Shown here: in pieces, positions 51,312-60,130 of the stretch
Layout: each line of letters opens with the position of its first letter
Numbering within the stretch: position 1 is the first letter of the stretch
Source of the DNA: Rhodospirillales bacterium
Lineage (GTDB): Bacteria > Pseudomonadota > Alphaproteobacteria > Reyranellales > Reyranellaceae
Direction: 5' to 3'
DNA: 64,000 nt
NCBI GenBank assembly: GCA_016699855.1
Contig: CP064988.1
Span: 1,178,001 to 1,242,000 of the forward strand
Notes under the pieces: generated by a model
Told to the model about the DNA's origin: nothing
The model's input: the letters and a program-made list of their open reading frames with translations, nothing else
The model's database searches: none
Program-made: the position numbers and the translations under genes

Positions 51312-52463
51312 ATGGCGCGGGTCCACATCCTCGGGGCTTCCGGCTCGGGCACGACGACGCTGGCGGCGGCGCTCGCGGCCCGTCTCGGGGTGCCGCACGT
51401 CGACGCCGACCGGCTGTTCTGGACGCCGACCGACCCGCCGTTCACGACGCGACGGCCGGCGGCGGAGCGCCTGGCGATGCTGACGCGGCGGCTGCCGATC
51501 ACGGCGGACTGGGTGTTCTCGGGATCGGCGACGGGCTGGGGCGCGCCGATCGAGCCGTTCTACGATCTGATCGTGCTCACGCGCCTCGACCCGGCGGCGC
51601 GGATGGAGCGGCTGCGACGGCGCGAGCGCGAACGCTATGGCGCGCGCATCGCGCCAGGCGGCGATATGGAGGCCGCGAGCGCGGCGTTTCTCGAATGGGC
51701 GGCGGCGTACGACACCGCCGGCCTGGAGCAACGCAGCCGCGTGGCGCACGAGGCGTGGCTGACGTCGCAGACCGCGCCCGCGCTGCGTCTCGACGCCTCG
51801 GCGCCGGTCGACGATCTGGTCGCGGCGATCCTCGGCAGGCTCGCCGCCGACGCCGGTCGACGCCAGGTCGACGGCGTCGAGGGCTACGTCGAGCACGCCG
51901 ACACGCTGGCCGCGCGCTTCGAGAGCGTCGCTTTCGCCGACGTGCACCGCGTCGTGCTTCCCCTGCTGCCCGATCCGCCGCGCGACGTGATCGACGTCGG
52001 CGCCGGCACCGGCCGCGACGCCGCCGCGCTGGCAGCGATGGGACACCGCGTCGTGGCGGTCGAGCCGGTGGCGGCGCTGCGGGCGCATGGCCGGCGCCTC
52101 CATCCGTCGCCGGCGATCGCGTGGCTCGATGATTCGCTGCCCGACCTCCGCGCGACGCTCGCGCTCGGCCGATCCTTCGACGTCGTCCTGGTGTCAGCGG
52201 TCTGGATGCATCTCGACGCCGGCCAGCGGCGCCGCGCCATGCCGCGGGTCGCGGCGCTGCTACGTCCCGGCGCGATCGCGATCGTCTCGCTGCGGCACGG
52301 CCCGGTGCCGGCCGGCCGGCGGATGTTCGCGGTGTCGGCCGACGAGACCTGCGCGCTGGCCCATGCGCATGGGCTGGAGACGCTCCACCGCAGCGAACGC
52401 GACTCCGCCTACGGACCGAGCGACGTGCGCTGGAGCGTGCTGGCGTTCCGGCGCGGCGCGTAG
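51312..52463 (+). CDS. P-loop kinase-like domain fused to SAM methyltransferase
   Basis: 383 residues from ATG 51312 (GAGGG upstream; an in-frame GTG lies at 51306). Residues 1-175 are an adenylate-kinase-like P-loop domain: HILGASGSGTTTLA has Thr in place of the Walker A Lys, as in the GASGSGTTT group, followed by PHVDADRLFWTPTDPPF. Residues 185-383 are a class I methyltransferase with motif I VIDVGAGTGRDAAALA and VVAVEPV. There is no stop or likely internal start between them, and both halves are complete. Each half exists as a free protein elsewhere. Function unknown. Confidence 0.75.
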   Translation: MARVHILGASGSGTTTLAAALAARLGVPHVDADRLFWTPTDPPFTTRRPAAERLAMLTRRLPITADWVFSGSATGWGAPIEPFYDLIVLTRLDPAARMERLRRRERERYGARIAPGGDMEAASAAFLEWAAAYDTAGLEQRSRVAHEAWLTSQTAPALRLDASAPVDDLVAAILGRLAADAGRRQVDGVEGYVEHADTLAARFESVAFADVHRVVLPLLPDPPRDVIDVGAGTGRDAAALAAMGHRVVAVEPVAALRAHGRRLHPSPAIAWLDDSLPDLRATLALGRSFDVVLVSAVWMHLDAGQRRRAMPRVAALLRPGAIAIVSLRHGPVPAGRRMFAVSADETCALAHAHGLETLHRSERDSAYGPSDVRWSVLAFRRGA

Positions 52464-52498
52464 GGCATCCGCCTCCCACGAAGCCGCACGACGGGAAC

Positions 52499-52622
52499 GA
52501 GGCCCCTCGCCCCGACCCTCTCCGCGCGACCGGCGCGAAGGGGCACGACGCACGCTTTCCTCCTCGCCCCGCTCGCGAAGAGAGGAAGGGCGCACGCACG
52601 GCGTGGGAAGGTGAGGGGCTTC
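52499..52622. repeat. Intergenic repeat element with imperfect inverted ends
   Basis: The outer 13 nt (52499-52511 and 52610-52622) are inverted copies at 11 of 13 positions (GAGGCCCCTCGCC type). The inside has CTCTCC near the left and AGAGAGGAAGG near the right that could also pair. It shares the 12-mer CCCCTCGCCCCG with 39273-39284. It lies between the fusion gene and the convergent M16 protease. No gene is supported in 52464-52632. Confidence 0.55.
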
Positions 52623-52632
52623 CGTCGCCGCG

Positions 52633-53904
52633 TCAGAGCCGCAGGCGGCGGCCGATGGCGTCGTAGCTCTCGAGCTTCGCCAGTGGACCGACGGCGCAGA
52701 CCGTCGGCTTCGAGCCGAGCAGCCGGCGCGCGACGCGGCCCACCGCGTCGCGGTCGACCGCCTCGATGCGCGCCACCGTCTCGGCGATCGGAATCACCCG
52801 GTCGTAGGTCAGCAGATGGCGCGCCGCCTGCTCGCAGCGGGCGTGGCTCGATTCCAGCGCCATCAGCGTGCCGGCCTTGAGCTGGGCCCGGGCGCGCGCG
52901 ATCTCGGCCTCGGTGACGTCGGCGGCGACCTTGAGGAACTCCTCGCACACCATCGGCACCAGCTCGGGCAGGCTGTCGCCGGCGGTGCCCGCGTAGATGC
53001 CGAACAACCCGCCGTCGCGGTACTGCGAGGCGAAGCTGTAGATGGAGTAGACCAGCCCCTTGTCCTCGCGGATGCGCTGGAACAGGCGCGAGGACATGCC
53101 GCCGCCGAACAACGTCGAGAACACCGCCTGGGCGTGGTGGTCGGGATCGAGATAGCCGAACGCCTCGCCGCCGATCACGAGATGGACCTGTTCGAGATCG
53201 TCCTCCTCGCGGCCGTCGCCGCCGGCGTAGACCGGCGCCACGGGCGGTGTCGGCGCGCCCGCCGCGGCCTCGCGCGGCACCGCGCCGAACGCGGCGCGCG
53301 CCAGATCGACCACGCGCGCGTGTTCGACGGCGCCCGCCGCCGACAGCACCATGCGTCCGCCGGTGTAACGCCGGCCGAGCCAGTCGAACAAATCGGCGCG
53401 GGAGATGCCGTTGACGGTCGCCTCGGTGCCGAGCACCGGCCGGCCGAGCGGCTGGTCCGGGTAGCAGACCGCCTGGAAGCGGTCGAAGATCACGTCGTCG
53501 GGCGTGTCGAGCGCCTGGCCGATCTCCTGGAGGATGACGCCGCGCTCGCGCTGCAGCTCCTCCTCGACGAAGGTCGATTCGAGCAGGATGTCGGCGACCA
53601 GGTCGATCCCCAGCGCCACGTCCTCCTTGAGCACGGTGGCGTGGTAGGCCGTGAGCTCGCGCCCGGTGTAGGCGTTGAGGTTGCCGCCGACGGTCTCGAT
53701 CTCCTCGGCGATGCCACGCGCGGTGCGCCGCCGCGTGCCCTTGAACGCCATGTGCTCGAGCATGTGCGCGAGGCCGTTGAGCCCGGCCGGCTCGTGGCGC
53801 GCGCCTGCCGCGACCCAGACGCCGAGCGCCGCCGTCTCGACGTGCGGCATCGCGTCCGTGACGACGCGCAGGCCGTTGTCGAGGGTGGTGATCTCAAGAG
53901 CCAT
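52633..53904 (-). CDS. M16 family zinc processing peptidase
   Basis: 423 residues, the length of the single-chain bacterial homologues of mitochondrial processing peptidase beta. The inverted zinc motif HMLEH is at residues 47-51 (His47, Glu50, His51), and the third ligand Glu lies in EELQRERGVILQEI. The C-terminal half retains the M16C-like IREDKGLVYSIYSFASQYRD. No signal peptide, so cytoplasmic. It lies 22 nt downstream of thrC, a common pairing in alphaproteobacteria. Confidence 0.94.
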   Translation of the reverse strand: MALEITTLDNGLRVVTDAMPHVETAALGVWVAAGARHEPAGLNGLAHMLEHMAFKGTRRRTARGIAEEIETVGGNLNAYTGRELTAYHATVLKEDVALGIDLVADILLESTFVEEELQRERGVILQEIGQALDTPDDVIFDRFQAVCYPDQPLGRPVLGTEATVNGISRADLFDWLGRRYTGGRMVLSAAGAVEHARVVDLARAAFGAVPREAAAGAPTPPVAPVYAGGDGREEDDLEQVHLVIGGEAFGYLDPDHHAQAVFSTLFGGGMSSRLFQRIREDKGLVYSIYSFASQYRDGGLFGIYAGTAGDSLPELVPMVCEEFLKVAADVTEAEIARARAQLKAGTLMALESSHARCEQAARHLLTYDRVIPIAETVARIEAVDRDAVGRVARRLLGSKPTVCAVGPLAKLESYDAIGRRLRL

Positions 53905-53926
53905 GGTCCGCCCTCCGGGGCGCGGG

Positions 53927-55363
53927 TCAGGACGTGGAATCCATCAGGCGCTGGAGCGCCGCGATGTCGTTCGGCAGCGCCGCGCAGCGCTCGGGCCGGT
54001 CGTACAGATCCGCCAGCCGCGGCGGCAGGGCCGGCCGCCGGCCGGTCGCCTTCTCGACGGCGTCGGGGAATTTCGCGGGATGCGCCGTCGCCAGCACCAC
54101 CATCGGGATCGAGGGATCGCCGCGCTTCGCGCGCGCCACGGCGTAGCCGACGGCGGAATGCGGATCGAGCGTCTCGCCGGTGTCGCGCAGCGCCTCGGCG
54201 ATCACGCGCAAGGTGCCCGCGTCGTCGAGACGGCCCGCGTCGAACACCGCGCGCATCCGCGCCAGCCGCTCCGCCGACACCGCCATGCGGCCAGTCGCGC
54301 GGAACGACTCCATCGCGGCCGCCAGCGCCACGCCGTCGCGGTCGAACAGGTCGAACAACAGGCGCTCGAAATTGCTCGATACCTGGATGTCCATGCTGGG
54401 CGACAGGGTCGGCTCGACGCCCTGCATGGTCTGCGTCCCGGTCTCCACGAAGCGCGCCAGGATGTCGTTGCGGTTGGCGGCGATGACGAGACGCGCCACC
54501 GGCAGGCCCATCGCGCGCGCGGCGTAGGCGGAGTAGATGTTGCCGAAATTGCCGGAAGGCACGCAGAACGACACCGGTCGCTCCGGCGCGCCCAGCCGCA
54601 GGGCGGCGTGGAAGTAGTAGACGATCTGCGCCGCCAGCCGCGCGAAGTTGATCGAGTTCACCGCCGTCAGATGGTGGCGGTCGCGGAACGGCAGGTCGTT
54701 GAAGCAGGCCTTGGCGAGGTCCTGGCAGTCGTCGAACGTGCCGTCGATCGCGACGTTGTGCACGTTCGGCGCCAGCACCGTCGTCATCTGCCGCCGCTGC
54801 ACCTCGCTGGTGCGGCCCCTGGGATGCAGCATGAAGATGTCGATGGCGGCGCGGTCGCGCACCGCCTCGATCGCGGCCGAGCCGGTGTCGCCGGAGGTGG
54901 CGCCGATGATCCGCGCGCGCCGGCCGCGCGTGGTCAGCACCTCGTCGAGCATGCGGCCGAGAAGCTGCAGCGCCACGTCCTTGAACGCTAGGGTGGGGCC
55001 GTGGAACATCTCGAGCAGATGCAGGTTGTCGACGCCCAGCGGCTTGAGCGGCAGCACCTCGGGATGGTCGAAGGTGGCGTACGCCTCGCGCACGAGGCGC
55101 TCGAACACCGCCGGCGCGAAGGTGCCGCCGATGAACGGAGTCATGACGCGCACGGCCAGCTCGGGATAGGACAGCGCCCGCATCGCCGCGATCTCGGCGG
55201 TCGTGAAGACCGGCCAGGTCTCGGGCACGTAGAGGCCGCCGTCGCGGGCGAGGCCCGCGAGCATGACCTGCTCGAACTCCAGCCGCTCGACCGGCTGGCG
55301 CGAACCCTGGCGTGTGCTGATGTAGCGCAAGATCGACGCCCCGCTTGGAAAGCGCCGGACCAT
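53927..55363 (-). CDS. thrC: Threonine synthase
   Basis: PLP enzyme converting O-phosphohomoserine to threonine. 478 residues from ATG 55363, chosen because GGGGAG lies about 8 nt upstream; a TTG at 55330 just before RYIST would match the usual family start and cannot be excluded. The PLP Lys128 is in HGPTLAFKD, with GATSGDTGSAAIEA and CVPSGNFGNIYSAY also typical. The longer open frame to 55684 is the antisense shadow of the next gene. Confidence 0.95.
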   Translation of the reverse strand: MVRRFPSGASILRYISTRQGSRQPVERLEFEQVMLAGLARDGGLYVPETWPVFTTAEIAAMRALSYPELAVRVMTPFIGGTFAPAVFERLVREAYATFDHPEVLPLKPLGVDNLHLLEMFHGPTLAFKDVALQLLGRMLDEVLTTRGRRARIIGATSGDTGSAAIEAVRDRAAIDIFMLHPRGRTSEVQRRQMTTVLAPNVHNVAIDGTFDDCQDLAKACFNDLPFRDRHHLTAVNSINFARLAAQIVYYFHAALRLGAPERPVSFCVPSGNFGNIYSAYAARAMGLPVARLVIAANRNDILARFVETGTQTMQGVEPTLSPSMDIQVSSNFERLLFDLFDRDGVALAAAMESFRATGRMAVSAERLARMRAVFDAGRLDDAGTLRVIAEALRDTGETLDPHSAVGYAVARAKRGDPSIPMVVLATAHPAKFPDAVEKATGRRPALPPRLADLYDRPERCAALPNDIAALQRLMDSTS

Positions 55364-55400
55364 AGTGACCGCTCCCCACCACCGCAAGAGAGGCGGCGGC

Positions 55401-56726
55401 TCAGTCCGGCGCCGCCAGACGGCCCACGGCGTCGCGGAACACGCGGTCGAGGCCGGGCGCGAGCCGTCCGGGCAGGCCGAACAGCGGCATGAACCCGTCG
55501 ACCTCGTAGCCGCCGCGCGGCCGCTCGGAATCCGGCGGCCAGTAGCCGAACGCGTCGCCGACATAGCCGACCGGCGTGATGCCGGCGGAAGACACCATCG
55601 GCGCGAGGCCCTGCAGCGGCTCGGCGCCAACGCCCACGAGGTCGAGCGCGTCGCCGATCCGCAGGCGCCGGAACGGCACGACACGGCCGGCTTCGGCCGC
55701 GGGCGCCAGCGCGGTCAGTTCCACGTCGAACGCCGCCGACGCGATGGTGCCGGACAGCGCGGCGGCGGCGCGGGAGCGCGCGTCGTCGACCGCGCGCATG
55801 ACGTCGTCGGACAGCGCGCCGGCCCAGCGCTCCCAGCCGGCACGGTCGAATTCCGCGAATTTCGGACCGACCACCAGTCGCCGGAAAGCGTGGACAACGC
55901 CGGCGTCGCGGTCGGGCACACGCGGTCGGACGTCGCCGGCGAATCCCTGCAAGAACACCACTGGCAAGCCCGCGCCGAAGCGCGCGCGCAACGCGGCGCG
56001 GACGATCCCCGGAAACTCGGCGGTCACGGCGTCCGGGTCCGGCGCGCCGGTGGGATGGCAGGTGAAATGCCAGACCACGCCGACGACCGCGCCGGCGGCG
56101 TCCGTGAGCAGCCAGACCGTGATCGCCGGATCGCTCGGGCCGGCCTGGTTCGGCGCCATCGCCGCCGTGCCGAAGGTCGGACGGATCGACGGCCCGACCA
56201 AGCGCCAGCCGCCGGCGCCATCGGGCTTCAATGCGAAGTGCCGTCGCAGATAGGGCAGCGGCCAGTCTCGGCGGCGGTTGATTCCGGCGCGCGAGCCGCC
56301 GCCGCCGCGGCGCGCGTGGCACGCGGCGAAATCCCGGGTCACCTCGTCGATCAGCCGTCCGCCGCGCGCGGCCACGAAGTCGATGTAGGCGTCCGACGGG
56401 CGTCCAAGCATCGACTTGGTCGGATCGACCGACGGCGCGAAATGCGTGTGGGTGGCGGCGACGAAGATATCGCTCCGCCGCAGGCCGCGCGCGACGGCGC
56501 GCTCGACCAGCGCCGCCTCGAGCGTCGGCCCGACGAACAGCAGATCGGCCGAGACGACGACGGCGCGGCGCCCCGACGCGTCGCGGAAGCCCACCGCGTT
56601 CATCTCGATCGGCGAATCGATCCGCGTCCAGTCCACGCGACGACCGAAGCCGGCGAGCGGCGCGGCGTGGTCGGGCGTTATGTCGACGGCGGCGGCGGCG
56701 ACGGCGATCACGCCGGAGGCGGTCAC
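55401..56726 (-). CDS. Neutral/alkaline ceramidase-like N-terminal domain protein
   Basis: 441 residues. AVDITPDHAAPLAGFG at the N-terminus, VVVSADLLFVGPTLEAAL, the metal-site pattern VAATHTHFAPS and VVWHFTCHPTGAPD match the N-terminal zinc hydrolase domain of neutral ceramidases. The C-terminal Ig-like domain of true ceramidases is missing, and no signal peptide is apparent, so the substrate is uncertain. It lies 37 nt upstream of thrC on the same strand. Confidence 0.72.
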   Translation of the reverse strand: MTASGVIAVAAAAVDITPDHAAPLAGFGRRVDWTRIDSPIEMNAVGFRDASGRRAVVVSADLLFVGPTLEAALVERAVARGLRRSDIFVAATHTHFAPSVDPTKSMLGRPSDAYIDFVAARGGRLIDEVTRDFAACHARRGGGGSRAGINRRRDWPLPYLRRHFALKPDGAGGWRLVGPSIRPTFGTAAMAPNQAGPSDPAITVWLLTDAAGAVVGVVWHFTCHPTGAPDPDAVTAEFPGIVRAALRARFGAGLPVVFLQGFAGDVRPRVPDRDAGVVHAFRRLVVGPKFAEFDRAGWERWAGALSDDVMRAVDDARSRAAAALSGTIASAAFDVELTALAPAAEAGRVVPFRRLRIGDALDLVGVGAEPLQGLAPMVSSAGITPVGYVGDAFGYWPPDSERPRGGYEVDGFMPLFGLPGRLAPGLDRVFRDAVGRLAAPD

Positions 56727-56763
56727 GCGGCGCGCTCCGACGCCGGGCGTCGCGGTCGCGGCG

Positions 56764-57018
56764 CTACTCGGCCGCCGCGACGCAGGGCGCGTGCGCCTTG
56801 TTCACGCGCTTGGTCGAGGCGGGATGGCGCGCCAGCATGCGCTCCGGCCGGGTCGGGCGCTTGACGAGGTCGCCGCCGCAATTCGGGCAGCTTCCGCCCA
56901 GCCGCGTGTCGGCGCAGGCGGCGCAGAACGTGCACTCGTAGGTGCAGATCCGCGCGTCGGGCGCGCCGTTCGGAAGGTCCTTGTCGCAGCATTCGCAATT
57001 CGGCCGCAGCTCGAGCAT
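56764..57018 (-). CDS. DUF1272 cysteine-rich protein
   Basis: 84 residues opening MLELRPNCECCDKDLPNG, the DUF1272 signature. Nine of the ten Cys lie in the first 52 residues, mainly as CECC, CTYECTFCAAC and CPNC, and probably bind zinc. Function unknown. It sits where tatC would be expected downstream of tatB. It is separated from tatB by 76 nt. Confidence 0.85.
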   Translation of the reverse strand: MLELRPNCECCDKDLPNGAPDARICTYECTFCAACADTRLGGSCPNCGGDLVKRPTRPERMLARHPASTKRVNKAHAPCVAAAE

Positions 57019-57094
57019 GGCGTCGTCTCCGCGATGGAGCCGTCATGCTAGCATGACGGCGACGGCGCGACTCGGCCGTCGTTCCGGCGGACGG

Positions 57095-57709
57095 TCAGCC
57101 GACGGCGGCCTTCGCGACCGGCGGCCTCTCCGTCTCGACCGGCTTCGCCGCGTCGAGCGCGGCGACGGCGAGCGGCGCACCGAGGGGGACCGGCCCGGCC
57201 GGCGCGGCCTCGGTACCGGACGGCGGCGCGACGGCGGCCGTCTCGATGGCGACCGGCTCGGCCTCGGCGGAGGACGGCGGAACCAAAGCGGCGGTCTCGA
57301 TGGCGACCGGCGCATCGGTCGCAGGCGGCGCGAATTCAGCCGACGTGACGGCCGGCGGCGGCTCGGTGGCCGCGGTCGCCTCGTCGATCGCCGAGCGCAC
57401 CGATGCCAGCTCCTTCTCGGCATCGATCGCGCCCTGGTCGACCAGCGACTTGATCTCCTTCGTGGGGTCGAGGCCCTGGAGGTCGAGCACGGCGTCCTTG
57501 GTGCCGTCCTCGATCTGCTTCTTGACCTCGTCGAGCTCGGACTGGCGCACCATGTCGTCGACGTGGCCGCGGAACTCGGCCGCCAGCCCGCGCGCGGTCG
57601 CCATCCATTTGCCGACGGTGCGCAGCATCCCCGGCAGCTCTTTGGGGCCGATGAAGATCAGCGCCACCACGGCGATCAGCAGCAGCTCCGGGCCGTCGAT
57701 GCCGAACAT
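57095..57709 (-). CDS. tatB: Sec-independent translocase protein TatB
   Basis: Twin-arginine translocase subunit that forms the substrate receptor with TatC. 204 residues from ATG 57709. The N-terminal membrane helix and hinge are MFGIDGPELLLIAVVALIFI then GPKELPGMLR, followed by an amphipathic helix and a charged coiled region (QSELDEVKKQIEDG). The last 90 residues are an Ala/Pro/Glu-rich tail with near-repeats of PVAIETAA. tatA lies 112 nt upstream. No tatC follows. Confidence 0.93.
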   Translation of the reverse strand: MFGIDGPELLLIAVVALIFIGPKELPGMLRTVGKWMATARGLAAEFRGHVDDMVRQSELDEVKKQIEDGTKDAVLDLQGLDPTKEIKSLVDQGAIDAEKELASVRSAIDEATAATEPPPAVTSAEFAPPATDAPVAIETAALVPPSSAEAEPVAIETAAVAPPSGTEAAPAGPVPLGAPLAVAALDAAKPVETERPPVAKAAVG

Positions 57710-57821
57710 TCTCTCGCGTCTCCGCCGGCCGCCGGCCGATCGCCCCGTGGGCGGCCGCGGCCCGTCCGTGCTTGAACCGACGTGCGCACGTCCCCGCGAC
57801 GGGGCCGGGCGCGGCGTCCGG

Positions 57822-58091
57822 TCAGGTCTTGGCCTGCTCCTTCGGGGCGCCGGCCGGGGCCGTGGTGCCAGCGGCCGCCGTCGCGGTGGCGCCCTCACCG
57901 ATGATCTTGGCGCCCTCGCCTGTCTTGGCCGCCTCGGCCGCGGCGGCGTTCTCGCCCGACACGCCCTTCTTGAACGCGCTCAGGCCCTTGCCGAAATCGC
58001 CCATCAGCTGCGAGATCTTGCCCCGCCCGCCGAACAGCAGCAGCACGATCGCCAGCACGATGATCCAGTGCCAGATGCTGAAGCTACCCAT
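57822..58091 (-). CDS. tatA: Sec-independent translocase protein TatA
   Basis: Pore-forming subunit of the Tat system. 89 residues: [20 protein letters not shown] membrane helix, [18 protein letters not shown] hinge and amphipathic helix, then an Ala/Lys/Glu tail. The FG-x-x-K pattern at the hinge distinguishes it from TatB. It lies 107 nt after the ABC ATPase gene. Confidence 0.94.
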   Translation of the reverse strand: MGSFSIWHWIIVLAIVLLLFGGRGKISQLMGDFGKGLSAFKKGVSGENAAAAEAAKTGEGAKIIGEGATATAAAGTTAPAGAPKEQAKT

Positions 58092-58198
58092 GGTCCGCCT
58101 CCTCGACGCTTTGTGGCCGGACTCAGGTCCGGGAACGTGGCCACCTTATGGCACTGTCCGGCGCCACGCCGCAACACGGCCGGCCGCGCCGGCACCGC

Positions 58199-59320
58199 TC
58201 ATTTGGGGTCGCCGACCGCGAAAACAAAGGCCTGCGCCGGATTGAGCGACACCCGCAGCTCGGCGCCCTCGGCCGGCAGGAACTGGCCGGGCACGCGGAT
58301 GTGCCAGTGGCTGTGCTCCTCGCCCGTGCCGCCGGAGTCGTGGCGGTGGGTCGGATCGGTGTTGAGGCAGACATGGACCCAGCTGGTGCGGCCCAGCAGG
58401 CGGGAGGTCAGCACCGTGGCCGGCTGCGCGCCCTGGACCGGGCCCGCTCCGGGCCCCGGATCGGCGCCCGCCACCTTGAGCGCCTCCGGCCGGATGAGCA
58501 CGTGCACGGCCTCGCCGTCGGCGTGTCCCGGCGCGGCCACCGGCCCGAACGGCGTGCCGACGGCGCCGGCGTCGACGCGGCTGTCGATGCGGTTCACCTC
58601 GCCCATGAACTCGGCGACGAACTCCGTCGCCGGCCGGGTGTAGACCTCGGTCGGCGTCCCGATCTGTTCGAGCCGGCCTTCGCGCATCACCGCGATGCGG
58701 TCGGCCATGAACATCGCCTCCTCCGGATCGTGGGTCACGACCAGCGTCGTCACCCCGTCGGATTTCAGCAGGTGCAGCGCCTCGTCACGGACGGCCGAGC
58801 GCAGGCGCGTGTCGAGCCCGGAGAACGGCTCGTCGAGCAGCATGGCCCTCGGCGCCGGCGCCAGCGCGCGCGCCAGCGCGACGCGCTGCTGCTGGCCGCC
58901 GGAAAGCTGGTGCGGCCACGCCGCGCCGAATCCCTGGAGATGGACGCGCCGCAGCAGCGCGTCCACGCGCTCCCGGCGCGCGGCGGTCGAGAGGTTGCGC
59001 AGGCCGAAGGCGATGTTGTCGGCGATGTCGAGATGCGGGAAGAGCGCGATCTCCTGGAACACGAACCCGACGCCGCGCGCCTCGGGCGCGAGATCGCGGC
59101 CCGGCTCGGCGACGACGCGGCCGTCGACCGAGATGCGCCCCGCCTGCAGGGGTTCCAGACCGGCGACGAGGCGCAGCACCGTGGTCTTGCCGCAGCCCGA
59201 AGGACCGAGCAGGCACACGAGCTCGCCCGGCGCCGCCGAGAGCGAGAAATCGCGCACCACGGGCACGCCATCGTAGGCGTGCGTGATGTTCTGGAGTTCT
59301 AGTCCGGAGCCGGAGGCCAT
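58199..59320 (-). CDS. ABC transporter ATP-binding protein, Fe3+/spermidine type
   Basis: 373 residues. Walker A GPSGCGKTT, Q loop FVFQEIALFPH, signature LSGGQQQRVALARAL and Walker B AMLLDEPFSGLD are intact, followed by a TOBE-like C-terminal domain (HVLIRPEAL and on). FbpC/PotA/UgpC-type proteins energise uptake of iron(III), polyamines or sugars. No permease or binding-protein gene is nearby, so its partner is elsewhere. It sits between scpB and tatA, splitting a usually compact cluster. A hairpin lies between it and scpB. Confidence 0.9.
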   Translation of the reverse strand: MASGSGLELQNITHAYDGVPVVRDFSLSAAPGELVCLLGPSGCGKTTVLRLVAGLEPLQAGRISVDGRVVAEPGRDLAPEARGVGFVFQEIALFPHLDIADNIAFGLRNLSTAARRERVDALLRRVHLQGFGAAWPHQLSGGQQQRVALARALAPAPRAMLLDEPFSGLDTRLRSAVRDEALHLLKSDGVTTLVVTHDPEEAMFMADRIAVMREGRLEQIGTPTEVYTRPATEFVAEFMGEVNRIDSRVDAGAVGTPFGPVAAPGHADGEAVHVLIRPEALKVAGADPGPGAGPVQGAQPATVLTSRLLGRTSWVHVCLNTDPTHRHDSGGTGEEHSHWHIRVPGQFLPAEGAELRVSLNPAQAFVFAVGDPK

Positions 59321-59362
59321 CGCGGGGTGTCATAGCGGCTGGCGCCGGCTTGTCAAAGCGGC

Positions 59363-59383
59363 GCCGGCGCGACGGGCGCCGGC
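59363..59383 (-). terminator. Hairpin just after scpB
   Basis: An 8-bp perfect G+C stem (59363-59370 with 59376-59383) and a 5-nt loop end 3 nt beyond the scpB stop. On the minus strand it is followed by GCCGCTTTG, only a short T run. It may separate scpAB from the ABC ATPase gene. Confidence 0.45.
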
Positions 59384-59386
59384 CAC

Positions 59387-60118
59387 CTATTCCGCCGCGG
59401 CCTTCGGCGCGTCGCCCGCGTCCGCCTCGAGCGGCGGCGCGGCCTCCTCCTCGTCGTCGTTCAGTGGCAGGTCGGGCTCGTCGGGGCGGTAGACGGCGAC
59501 GTCGGCGCGCACGTCGAGCAGTCCGGCGGCCTTGAGCTCGTCGAAGCCCGGCAGATCGTCGACCGCCGCCAGCCCGAAATGCTCGAGGAAGAACGCCGTC
59601 GTGCCCCACGTCACCGGCTTGCCGGGCGCGCGGCGGCGGCCGAGCGGCTGGATCCAGGTCTGCTCGAACAGGAAATCCAGCGTGCCCTTGCTGAGACCGA
59701 CGCCGCGGATCTGCTCGATCTCGGCGCGCGTCACGGGCTGGTGGTAGGCGATGATCGCCAGCGTCTCGACGGCGGCCCGCGACAGCTTGCGCGAGACCTG
59801 GGTCTCGACCCGCATCTTGCGCGCGAGGTCGGGCGCGGTTCGGAACTGGTAGCCGCCGGCGACCTTGGCGACGTTGACGCCGCGGGCGGCGTAGATCTCC
59901 GCCAGCTCGGCCACGATCGCCTCGACGTCGGTGTCGTCCGGCAGGCGCTCGGCCAGCGCCGCGGCGTCGAGCGGGGTGGCCGACGCGAACAGCAGCGCCT
60001 CGACGAGACGGAGATTCTGCGCGTGCCGCTCCTCGGGCGAGGCCTCGGCGGCCGGCTCCGGCGCGGCGGGGGCGTCGGCGTCGAAAGGCTCGCGGTCGGT
60101 CGGATCGATGTCGGTCAT
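59387..60118 (-). CDS. scpB: Segregation and condensation protein ScpB
   Basis: Kleisin-associated winged-helix protein of the SMC-ScpAB condensin. 243 residues. Tandem winged helices are visible: LVEALLFASATPLDAAALAE and LSRAAVETLAIIAYHQPVTRAEIEQIRGV are the two ScpB hallmarks. Acidic tails lie at both ends. It starts 12 nt after scpA. Confidence 0.94.
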   Translation of the reverse strand: MTDIDPTDREPFDADAPAAPEPAAEASPEERHAQNLRLVEALLFASATPLDAAALAERLPDDTDVEAIVAELAEIYAARGVNVAKVAGGYQFRTAPDLARKMRVETQVSRKLSRAAVETLAIIAYHQPVTRAEIEQIRGVGLSKGTLDFLFEQTWIQPLGRRRAPGKPVTWGTTAFFLEHFGLAAVDDLPGFDELKAAGLLDVRADVAVYRPDEPDLPLNDDEEEAAPPLEADAGDAPKAAAE

Positions 60119-60130
60119 GGCGGCACTCGC

